This document shows, one piece after another, positions 38,336 through 49,800 of a stretch of 64,000 nucleotides of DNA. The notes below the pieces were generated by a model. That model searched no databases, had not been told where the DNA came from, and saw only the letters and a list, made by a program, of their open reading frames with translations. Both the position numbers and the translations under genes were made by a program. This stretch comes from Hydractinia symbiolongicarpus. Its lineage: Eukaryota; Cnidaria; Hydrozoa; Anthoathecata; Hydractiniidae. Position 1 is the first letter of the stretch. Each line of letters opens with the position of its first letter. The stretch spans positions 34,664,501 to 34,728,500 of the forward strand of contig NC_079879.1 of NCBI RefSeq assembly GCF_029227915.1, given 5' to 3'.

Positions 38336-41252
38336 TTATACAACCTACATTTTTAAAGGTCGTACTACCTCGCCAGGCACGGATGTAGGCAATTTTTTTA
38401 CTATGTCAAAGCGTAAAAAAAAAAACAAAAAAAACACATAAAGTTTGTTTACAAAATTCAACTTGCTCAGTCCATAAGAAATTTAAAAAACATTAACAAA
38501 AATAACTGAACAAGTAAGACAACAAATTAAAATGATCTAATTACCCAAGATTATAAACCCCTTAACATACACAGGCGTAACTAGGAAATAAAATCTTAAA
38601 AATTTAAAGTATATAGATTCTCTGACCATCTCTTTTCGAGGGCAAAACTTGTAACCATATACCTTTTCATAATTTCTCCAGGCACCGCTGAATTTAGCGT
38701 AACTATGTTCGCCATTTTTATATGAAGGCAACCAAAAACTGTTGACCAATAGCATAGCAGTATTGAGCAACATTACGTCATATATTGGACGCGGGAAAGT
38801 TCTTCGCGCTTTGAGCTGCCAAAGTTTCTTGTGTTTTTATTTTCTGTTTCTTACTTTCTTTGTTTTCTTTTATTTTCTTGTGAATTTAACTAAAACTAAC
38901 TTCACTGTGATAGCTAGCTAGCATAGCTGAGTGTAAAAACAGTTTTTCTTATTTGACGCCTTATTATTCTCTTGGTCAAGGTCATAGCTTTCAATTTCAG
39001 TTTGCACACATCAACAGCTTTTACTACTGTATATTGTCATGGTTGAAATATGGTTGTTTGAATTGCACAAAATACTGGAATCTTGTGTGTGTGTTTTCTG
39101 GTCCAAATTTGAATTTTTGCACAGAATAATGCACATATTCTTGTGCACTTAATGCTCATCTGTCATTGCTTGTACAAACCAGCTTGATACAGCAAGCTTA
39201 CATTTATTGACTCACCACAAAAAAATATAACCTTCCCTTGAAGTGAGAATAGTATTACAATTTTAACTATATGTCTATTGATCAAATTAGATCAAATACA
39301 GCTTTTTCGAAAACAATATCATCAAACTATCTTGCTAATTTCCCAATGATATTGTTCTGCCCAATCTTGAAACGGCCCCCGTCTTAGCCAAATCTGGCCT
39401 GGTCAATTCAACAGTACTGGCAAATTCGTTTTTGATGTACATACCCCAAATATATTTTTTTAATGTGCCTGAGAATGTTTGTAGGGTCTTGCAAACAACA
39501 GAGCTTGTGTGTCACATCCATGGTCTCCTGCCTAATCTTTTGACGAACTGGGCATTTTTATGTCCAAATATTGGGCAGTCTCCTAAGATTGGGCAGAACA
39601 ATACTATCACAGTATATCTGAATTATGTTTTCCGTCGAATTTAAGCAAATCTTGTTTTGATTGATAAATTAATGTTGTCATAAATTATTCGATTTTCTGA
39701 CTTGGTTAATTGTGGGATGCTCAGCTATAGTAATGATGTTTTACTACAATAAAAAGGTATATGTTTTGCTTAATTTTTTAAACAAATGTATAGTCTTTTC
39801 CTTGCAAAATTTGGAGTTTCTTTAAATACAGTAAACTCTCCTGAATCTCTTTCGGTAAGTTGCACCCCGCTATGTATTCCTGACCCACTCACACATTTAA
39901 TTAATCATTTTGTAAATTATTGTGGTTGGTTCTATTCAGCTAAGACATGATTGCCGCAACTACAAACACCCTGAAATATCTATGTATATGTTAAAAAAAG
40001 TTGATTATGGTAATAGGTTTTCATGTGAAACAGAACAATATATTATGGTCCATGTTTAGCATATTTAAATCTTTGTTACTAGGTAAATTGACAATAAATA
40101 AAAGTTTGCATCAATGTCAAAAGTAAGTTTTTTTTCTTGTAGAAAAAAGTACTTGATCCTACTATGGGCTAAATTTCACCATGCAAATGATGGTGGTGAA
40201 GAATTCAATAGAATAATTATTCGATTATAATTAATAAATTATAAGTAATACTTAACAGGCTTAATATAAACGTACTATATTTTGACTTGTATTTGGCATA
40301 AAATCGCTTTGTCTTTATACTACCATATATTTACATATATATATTATATATTTAACGTGGCCATATTTCTTTTTAAAGTGATGAGAAAACGTCTCTATGA
40401 AGCTTGAAAGTTGTATTTCTTTTTAAAATGACGAGAAAATGTCTCTACAAAGCTTTAACGTGGCCATATTCCTTTTTTTAAGTGACAAGAAAACATTTTG
40501 TATCATGTTATAAAAAAGTTTGTATGGACTTCGTTTGTACTTTTTACTTTAAACAAAGCACTTAATATTGTTTTTGTTTAGCATAACGAAGTATATAATG
40601 TACTTTGTTTCGTTTGTTTTATGACACAAAAAAACATACAAACATTTTAAGACAAAACAAAAGAGGTAGCAATGATTTTTTGTGTGAAGGTAATTTTACA
40701 AAAACACACATTTAATACCCACAATGATTTAACTTTTCTAATATGTCAGGCCCTTTTTTGAATAAAACTATGCCAGAGCCAGAAAAAGCACCCGCTAAAA
40801 AATTACCAGTGCAATGTGAATATTTGCCAGTGTGAATCACACTTAACTATTTTTTTTTACCACAACGTTTCGTTATTTAAGATGTATAGAAATGATTTTG
40901 CAGACTGCCTCATATTAGGTGCGCGATCGCGCGCATGCACCTTGGCACGGTCCTAAAATGTGTTAGACAAGTGAATAATAACTCGCCTAAAATAGGAACT
41001 CATTCCTTATGTGCCTGAACAATCAAGCTCCTAAATAAAACTGTAGCGAGTAATATTATTCAAAGAAATCACATGGAAATAAAAACGCAAAAAATGGAGC
41101 GCTTCTTTGTAGACTGCGTAATTCTTCAATTACGCAGTCTACAAAGGAGGTAATGAATAAAAGATATTTATGTAGAAATGAGACATGAGATCCTAAAACT
41201 TGTGTACATTTAAGCGGTACTGTATATGTTATTACAATAATAAAACATTATT
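38336..41252. other. Intergenic or 5' region with no supported exon
   Basis: No exon that I can defend. It holds an imperfect tandem repeat near 40,355-40,490 (TTTCTTTTTAAA-TGA-GAGAAAA-GTCTCTA units), a CpG-rich palindrome near 40,921, and the hairpin at 41,105. The missing 5' exon or exons of the SET-recombinase gene may lie here. Confidence 0.35.
41105..41146. repeat. Perfect 19-bp hairpin
   Basis: CTTTGTAGACTGCGTAATT, loop CTTC, then the exact reverse complement AATTACGCAGTCTACAAAG. It lies about 100 bases before the TTAA element. Confidence 0.75.
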
Positions 41253-41256
41253 TTAA

Positions 41257-42075
41257 GGTGGCAGTAATCCTTTTAAAAATCGGATTTTTTTACATAATTG
41301 GTTACGTAAGGTTATTTTCAGACTATATATATCCAATTTTTTCTGTTATAACACACTTGTCACGATTTTATGGCTATAATACTATTATCTTTCACCAAAA
41401 ATATTTAGCCTTAAAAATTCCTCTTTAAAATAAAATTCATGAATAATTAATTAGTTTTGCCGAGTATAGTTTAAGTCTACCTGGTTGCGAAATTGTACAG
41501 AAAGAAATGATGTAATTATTAAAGAGAAACGTTAATAACAACAAAGATGGCGCATTATGTAGAAATTTAAGATGATCTTCATTATGCTACATTGCACAAG
41601 CTGTAACTTTCAATAGCATTTTCGTTTTACTTTAAAATTTATAGACATGCTTGGTGAATCATGCAGCCATGATACGGTGTGCGGAAATCTTTTTATTCAG
41701 GATATTTTTCTTTTAACAGCGTTTGATGCACCAGGGGATGCTAACAAAAAATCTTTTGAAAAAAGATTAAAGGCTATTGTTAAAAAAATAAGAATGAACA
41801 AAAAAAATCTGCACACTGTTTTAACAGGGTTAACCCGAGGTTCATTTAAAAACAGAAGCTGATGAAAAATAACAAGATTGTAAAAAGTTTTTCTTGTTTT
41901 TGATAATTTTTAAAAAGAAATTTCTGCTGACTCAGCAATTTTAGTGTTAAGTTAAAATCATTTTCTTATGTATTAAGACCTATATTTCTAGGAAATAGTA
42001 AAATAAAATGGTATAAATAAAACACTGAGTAAATAATTCAGCTATTTGGACAGCTAAAAAACGGTTACTGCCACC
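41257..42075. mobile_element. TTAA-flanked MITE-like element 1
   Basis: Inverted ends GGTGGCAGTAATCC (left) and GGTGGCAGTAACCG (right, reverse-complemented). The flanks are TTAA (41,253-41,256) and TCAA (42,076-42,079, probably a mutated TTAA). Inside is an ORF at 41,647-41,862 (71 residues, basic C-terminal half), which I do not recognise. It is probably a non-autonomous element of a TTAA-targeting superfamily. Confidence 0.5.
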
Positions 42076-42079
42076 TCAA

Positions 42080-42480
42080 GGGTTACCTCCCGCAAAAAAT
42101 TAAGTTAAGCTCATATGAAAGATCTTTGAAAGTTCTCTAGAAATCCTTTTATTTTTTTGAAAAATCTTTATCCGTTTCTGAGATATTTGTCTTAAAAGTT
42201 GTGCTAATTATGCAAAATTATGATGCCATGAGTATGAATTGAGCATAATTATGATAACTAAATGTTAAAATTTATGTAAAAATGTTCAAAACGCGTCAAA
42301 GTGAATGGCTAGGAAACATTTTTAACTCTCTATGGCTTGTCATCATGCATAATTAGTAAATCTTCTTAGTCCAAATTCTAAAGAACCAATCAAGAATTTT
42401 TAAAAAAATATTCAAATTCCTAGACAGCCTTTCAAGTACTTGTATATGCAGTTACCTTTATTTTTCGCGGGAGGTAACCT
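42080..42480. mobile_element. TTAA-flanked MITE-like element 2
   Basis: Inverted ends GGTTACCTCCCGCAAAAA (left) and GGTTACCTCCCGCGAAAAA (right, reverse-complemented). The flanks are TCAA (42,076-42,079, shared with element 1) and TTAA (42,481-42,484). No ORF. Confidence 0.55.
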
Positions 42481-42704
42481 TTAAAAAATTTTAGGTAACA
42501 TAAAAATTATTCAAATTTTTGTGAAATTTAAATTTAATTTAGTAAAATTATTTTTTACTATATGAAAGGAATTTTATTTGTGATTCTTTAAAGTACATCT
42601 ACGTTTCTTGAAAAAAATAAAAAAGTGACCTGGCTGCCAAAGGGTGAAATTCTACTTTTCATTTACTTCAATTTTTATTTGTTCATTTTTGTATTTATTT
42701 TTAG

Positions 42705-43505
42705 AGACGGCAGAATAAGCGTGAGACAGACCCACGTTCTATTTCAAAGTATTATTGCAAACAAAAAGCAGATCAAAGTGGTTTCCAGAAATTATTCATC
42801 AATGACAACATAGGTATACGTCTATTATGCTTCCAAATAGGGTGTGAACTGTTTTACATTATTATGATACAACTTTTTTTATAAGGTTTTGGAGTGTTTG
42901 CTACAAAAACATTTCAACATGGTGAATTTCTTCTTGAGTATGCTGGAAATTGTATTAGTAAAGTTGAGGGTGAAAAATTGCAATCTACATATCCTGATGA
43001 AGCTGGTTCCTTTTTTTTTTTTTATAATAACAGTTGGTAAGCAAATTGTACATATATGTTGTGATTATTTTAATATCCACAGCAGTTACTTGCGTAAAGA
43101 TTGTTGGAAAGAAACTTTATTTACGAATTTTGTAAAGAGCACAGGATAATTTTTGCAAATAAATGCCGGCAAAAAATATTTTCTTTTGAGAAAAATGGAA
43201 AATTTGATTTTCATAAAATATTCCGGAAAATTGTCACAAAAGTCAGTTGTGAAATTTGAAAAGTACTCTAGGTAATATACTGCAATTTTAAGATTATTTA
43301 TAATAGCATTGATGCAACTGAGAACACACAGTTTGGGAAATACGTTAATGACAGCAAAAATGCCAAAAACTGTTGCATGAAACCGATATATGATGATAAT
43401 GGGCATTTGCATCTTTGCCTGTTTGTTTTGTGTGACAAAGTCATATCTATTGGAGAAGAGTTGAGATATTCGTATGGAGATATGAAAGAACTTTTTTGGA
43501 GAAAA
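42705..43505 (+). CDS. SET-domain exons of the fusion gene
   Basis: Three exons. Residues 1-36 give a lead-in of the type GFQKLFINDNI. The SET domain follows: GFGVFATKTF with the GxG motif, GEFLLEYAGNCI, FFFFYNNSCIDATEN (the Cys codon is split by an intron), GKYVNDSKNAKNCCMKPI, HLHLCLFVLCDKVISIGEEL and RYSYGDMKELFWRK. The pattern is closest to KMT5A/SETD8-like enzymes, which methylate lysine using S-adenosylmethionine. The usual NHS triplet is NDS and the usual YDYG is YSYG, so activity should be tested rather than assumed. A 13-T run at 43,011-43,023 encodes four Phe and part of Tyr, and is a likely site for frameshift or sequencing errors. Confidence 0.75.
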
Positions 43506-43769
43506 GTGAGTATCTTTGTCACTTTTTTGTTATTTCTTTTTAGTTAGATTTTATAGTTGTGATGAATCAGGCTTCTCATTTTAAAAATAGGTGCTTATGT
43601 GATCAATCACATACGCCAGTTCACCAAGTTACGCGATGCAATTGTCCTCTAAAAAGGCATTCCTGGAATGCCTTTTAAAGGACATCAACTTCCATTAAGG
43701 ATACGGTAACCCCCTTAGACACATTCTCAGTATATTTAAAATATCTTCTCTGCTTGCTTTATTAACTGT

Positions 43770-43802
<33 letters not shown>

Positions 43803-46800
43803 TCTGAAAGCCAAATAAATTATCTCTAGAATGATGATAAAATATTTCCATAAAAAAATCCAAGAAGGAGAAAAAAAATTATTTACAAAAATTCACCTTT
43901 CTAGTATATTTTACCAAACACTCCCTTCAGTAAAATTTTTGTTCCTTGAAAAACATATGGTTGCAAAGATCTTATTCAGCTCTAAATAACTTTGCTTTTT
44001 TTACTCAAAACAAAACGTGGTTCAAAAAATATAGCATATTTTGTTTTACAACAGCTGTTTTATGACTGATTTATCAATTTTTAAGTATATGATGGATCAA
44101 TAGCTCGATATTTTCTCACTTTTGCGCTAAAAAAAGCAAAGTTTTGTAGCCAAATAAATTGTCGCAACAAACTTATTTTCGTAGAATTTCGACAAAATAG
44201 AGGGGAGTGTTCAACAAAACTATGTACTGTTACGTTGGAAAATTTTATTTCGAGAAAATGCAATTCAAAAATTTTGCACTGCAAAAATCATGCTAAAGGA
44301 ATGTTATGTTTGTGAATAATTAATAAGTCATGAATATTTTATTAAACACAGAGGTAAAGTGTTTTTGCAGAACCCCTAGTTATTACCCTAGTTACCCCTT
44401 AGTTATCATACAGGTTAAATATATTAGAGGAATTTTAAATTTTGAGCACACACAGATTTTTTCTCATTTTGTAACTTTTAGGCGACTTCAACTTCATTAG
44501 TTGTTCTACAGGCTCGACAGACTCTAATTTTCACGAAAACAAAAAAATAATATCGGCTAAAACGTTTTGTAACAGAAAATCTGTTACATATTCGTTTTTA
44601 GCGAAGAATTTTATTATTTCTGCAAGAAGAATGCAGTTATTTACATAATTTGATAGTTAAATTTCTTTAGAAATTGACAATGTCTTATAAACATGTGTGA
44701 CAATTTAAGCGATTTTAAAACAATTTGAACCGAAACGAATTTAACGTAGATGAAACGAATTAATTCTTATTTTTGTGAAAAACTAATGGGAAATGAATAC
44801 AAAATGATTTGGAAATGATTACGAAATGAATTTCAAATCAACCAAGCGAGTTGAAACGGTTACAAACGATTTTTTTGATTTTTTTTTTTTTTTAACCGCC
44901 GTTGTTAGTGTGTATTTCTTTATTTTTGTTGTTGTTCCAACCATACATTCTCAACAAAATTATTTTTATTTTGCCAACCGACCGTAAGTTACTATCGATT
45001 TCTCCCGTAGAACATTGGAGTCGCCTTAACAATAATTATTTTTGATTCTTTTTTGAAAAATATCAGAAAAATATTCGAAATTTTTTTTTGAGAACTTCAA
45101 CCGTTACTTCTATTATGTTTAGAACAAGGAGACTGCTTCACCATATTTTGCAAGTATTGATGTTGTTACCAAGCAGGGAGTAAGTTTTTTTGTAATATAT
45201 ACATTTTTCTTTTTTTCACTAGAGTAACTGCTATTTTTCTTTTCTTTCTTTTCAGTTTGTTTTATGCGATCCTGGGAATGTAATTGTGAGTATCCAATCA
45301 TAGATTTTGAACTTTTTGTTCAAAAAATTCTTGTGTTTATAATAAAACCTTTTTTGTGATTTTAGAATAACCAAAAAAAGAAAATTTATTCTGAACATGT
45401 AAGCCATCTACATTTTTAAGGCAAAATGTTTTTGTATCAATATTGTAATCTTTCATGATGTCCACGTTTTGGTTCCTGTTATTAGCCATACTAAAAAGTT
45501 AATTTTGAAGAAAAGCTTTCACGATATTAGCTCTAATTACTGTACAAGTCATTTTGGAATAATTTTAAGTTATAATCAGTTATATATCCACAATTTTCAT
45601 TTTCTCTTTTTCATTTAAATATTTTATGTTGTGTAGTTTTTAAGATTGGAATTTTGATATGTGTCAAAATGACTTAATTTTATCCAATTTTTGAAAATGA
45701 TTTGTTTCACCAATATGTTATCGATTTCAATTTTTTGTATTTAATAACAAGAGTTAAACTGTAGCACAATATTTATGTTTTTACCATACAACAAAAAATA
45801 TGTTGCTAATGAAGCAATCTTTTGCTCCTCCATATAGACGAAACATGCACAAAGATAATTTTTGAGAATCACTCCCATAAATAAAACAAAATTATTTCTA
45901 CTGTACAGTAATTTTTTGCTAATATTGCACTTAGGATGATGAATTCATTTCTGGTAGTGCAACAACAGAGGAAGATGTCAAGGAATGTCTGGACAAGGTA
46001 AGATATATACTTTAATTATGTTGTTTTTAACGTTACATGTATCTTAAAAATATTGAATTATTTTTATTAGATTCATGATTGCATTCTTCAAACAGAAGTG
46101 ATAGGTTTGTAATGTGTGAAAATTTCTCAATTACGTAACACCCTTTCCCATGCTATCTCTAAAAATGTGTTTGTTTCGGGTAAAATGGCTGGGTGAAATA
46201 TTATAAGTACAAAAAGTTTATGAATTATTTATAAATACACATTGTATGCCAAATCCATATAATTTGAAATAATCAGTGTAAATATTTTAATTGACACTCT
46301 TTATCTAATTAAATTCTGATTTGGTTTGTTTGTTATGTTATTAGGTTTATAGGTTGATTTATTGGGTTTGTGTATTTTCACGTGTCATGCAGATTTTCAC
46401 ATGCTTTACGCAGAATGTCAAAAATATGACAATATGATACTGATTATTTTTTATGTAAAAAATATTATCGCCTACCTAGCTGTTAAGATATTTTAATGTG
46501 TCGGTTACAGAAAACAGACATATTTTTATGGATGGTCTCACTTTAAGTGCCTAATTCCAGTAATTATAACATTATTTTCCTAATTTGCTTACACTTATCT
46601 ATTTTATGCTGTACTATAGGTTCTGGATTCTGTAGATACTGTTTTGACTGATTTAATTCAAATAGAACTTATGCAGGGTAAATTTATTTAGGAGGGTCCA
46701 TCTGGAAAATTAATCTCATTCTTCTTTGGGATGATATGAAAAAGGTTAAACAAAGATATTACAACTTGGTTAAAAAAGGAAAATCCAGAGGCAATATTGA

Positions 46801-49800
46801 ATTGTAACTAAATAGTTTAGAACCAGGAACTGAACAATATATAAGTTTCTGAATAATTTGAGTAGCATACACCCTGAACTGCAATAGATATGTATTATAC
46901 ACATGTTATTTACTTTTGAATACTCCTTACCTGATCTATTTGTTTTAGATTATGGGGAAAATGACGAAGAAAAATGTGATCAAGTAGTTGTTCGAAAAAA
47001 AGACGGGAGTATTGAACTAAAATCTGACACCTGTGTAAAAGATAAAGATGATGTGAATGCAAAGTTTATTGATGTTGTTGATGTATATGAACCCAAGAAT
47101 AACGATCCTGCTCGTTTATATAGTAAAAACATAGGCAAAGGAAAAGATTCAGTTGCTATCAATGGTCAGAATGTTGATTTGTGTGAAAAATTAGAGGAGG
47201 AAGTAGAGGAAAATATTAAATGCAAAGGTTTTAATGGTGGTTATCAGACAAATAGTGCTACTGTTTACATGCAATTAGAAAATATGGGAGGGCAGAAATA
47301 TTGTGTTCATAAACTCCAACTTAAAGAAAATGTTGAAAACACATCTATCATACAGGATATGGAAATAGTTGGTGAAAATAAAGAACAAGTTGCTGCTGAA
47401 ATCATTACAGATATTGTCAGTGTTATAGATAGAAGTGTCACTAATGACAAGGTTCTTGATTTTGTTGATGTATGTGAACCCAAGGGCAATAATTCTGATA
47501 GTTTACACAATCAAAGTGTAGGTGAAGGCAAAGATGCAGTTTTGGTCAATCGTGTTGCTGGTAGTGTGAGTTATAAGGTGGATAATCCTACTGTTTATAC
47601 ACAAGTAGAATCAAACGAAGGGGACAGATATTGTGGTGATGAACCTCTACATGGACAGAATGTTGAGGAAACGAATATTGCTGGTATACAGGATATGAAA
47701 ATAGGTTGTGAAAATAAAGAACAAGTTGCTGAGATCATTGCAGATGTTGTCAGTGTCCAAGGTCGAAATTACAAGAGTGCAGATGTGGTTGCATCAGGTG
47801 TAAATACGTACAAGAACAGTACTTACCAATCAAAAAAAAAGATTCAGGAAAATATTGGCAGTGGTGTAAATAAAAAGAATGTCATTGGTGGAGATAAATT
47901 TGCGGACTACTACAAGGACATAGATTTTGCCAAGCTGGATTGTAGTGACGATGATGTGAAAATTACTTATCCGGTATGTATGCAATTCATGATTCCGTTT
48001 AAAGTATAATTTTTAATTGTATTGATGATAAATATTTATGTTTCAGGAAATTGAAATTGTCCCTGATTTCAGCAGTTCTGACAGTGAAACAGTAAGTATT
48101 GAAGTTCCAGTAATTCCACTAATAATACTTAAAAATTTTAAACTTACTATTCATTTTTTAGTGTTCCACTTTGAATGGTAGTAATGAAGAAACAACTTTT
48201 CCATTAAAAATTAATTTTAGGTAATTATTGTTTTCAATTAATACAAAAAGTGATAAAATATTACAAACGAAACTATCAAAAATTGGTGTTTTTATGGTGT
48301 CATTCACATGAGATTTGCTGTAAACGACGTAAACAATGCTTTTTTAGTCGAAATTAAAGTAACTTATTTAGTTCTTTAAAGATAATTTTGTTGTAATATT
48401 TCTATGTTTATTTTTTAGAAATGACAAAACTGAAACACTGGTATGTTAGAATTCTCCCATATACATTTTTGTTATAATGAAGAAGAACTATTTTGTTCAT
48501 CACTAACATACTGCCAGGCAGCGAGTGGGATTCGAACTCCGGACCCTAGAGTTGGGAGCCAAAGACAAAACCACTACACCACACTACGGCAATATGTTAG
48601 ATAGTTTATCTGGATGGTGCATATACATAGGTGAATCTTTATTGCGATATAATAAAGATTCACCTATGTACATTTTTGTTTTTGAAGATTTTAAATTGTG
48701 AGGAGGAGATATAGATAGCACCTGATTTAATATAAGAAATGCTTAGACTATTACCGTTATAATTATGCTATAAAGACATTGCACATTTTTTTTTATTGAA
48801 ATACAGTGTAGTTGAAGTCCACTAGAAAGTTGTACGGTATGATAATTATAGTAATAAATTGATGCTATTTTATTTTTAGACAAAAGTATTGGAGAAGTTC
48901 GTATGTATTCCATCATTACTCATATATTTTTTACATTGCAGCATTTCTAATTTTAATTCAATACAAATGCCGGTATATTTTCAGCAAATGTTAGTTCAGG
49001 TTAATAAAATTTTCATGTTTTTTTTTGCTGCTAAAATATACTGTCATCGATTTACCTAAATGTTGAAAATTATGAATTGTTGAAGTGAAAAAATGAAAAA
49101 TTAACTTCATGGTAAAATTACCTGACAGTTAATTTTGGTTTACAAAGGTTACATTGTGATGCACTGGTTACAATTAGAGAAAATTATAGGAAATTCTTCA
49201 TTTATTCAGAAAATCATTAAATTTAAAAGATTAGATTTTATAAAACCAAATCTTTTTCTTGTGCTTAGTAACTTTTCCATTTAACGCCAATTGAATGGTT
49301 TATTGGTTGAAAACTTATTTTTGTAGAACTTTTGTTGAAAATCATGAAATATTGGCATTTTGTGAGAATTTAATTTCTCGTATTTGACCCAAACTTGCTT
49401 AATTTGCCTTGTGCATTGAAGGCATGTAATTTCAATTTTTTTGTTTTTATTTTTTTTAAAAATTTATTTTAAAAGTACTTGTTTTGTCAGTTGTCTGATG
49501 TTATGACTTGGTAATAAAGCATGCACCACCAAATGATTACTTAATTAAAGCAATATGTAGTGTAGTTCCAGCATTCATGCCAAAGTAAGAAGAATGTTAA
49601 TTCTGGGAGTCCAATTTTCTCATCTCCTGCATTTATAAGGTCAAAGTCCAAAATCAATTCCATTAGGTCCCACGGTCAATAGTATTAATTAAATACACCT
49701 AATAGTTACTCTTTATTAATGTTAGATGAAAGTTGATCTTGAAGAAATAGAAACTCTAGCATCGACAAAGGTATTGTATGTTTGTAATAACTTTTCATAC

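Noticed and set aside
40745-40835. Possible first coding exon of the fusion gene (ATG TCA GGC CCT, Pro/Lys/Glu-rich)
   Set aside because: Composition fits a protein start, but no convincing donor links it in phase to the exon at 42,705.
40921-40941. CpG-rich palindrome GCGCGATCGCGC as an origin or CpG-island feature
   Set aside because: Too short and isolated to support a function.
46903-46948. ATG at 46,903 as the start of a separate 368-codon gene
   Set aside because: A strong acceptor (TTTGTTTTAG) at 46,948 and phase agreement with the exon ending at 46,677 show that this is intron sequence before an internal exon.
48527-48581. Functional tRNA gene on the minus strand
   Set aside because: A and B boxes are present, but the acceptor stem and anticodon arm do not pair well and related copies share a SINE tail.
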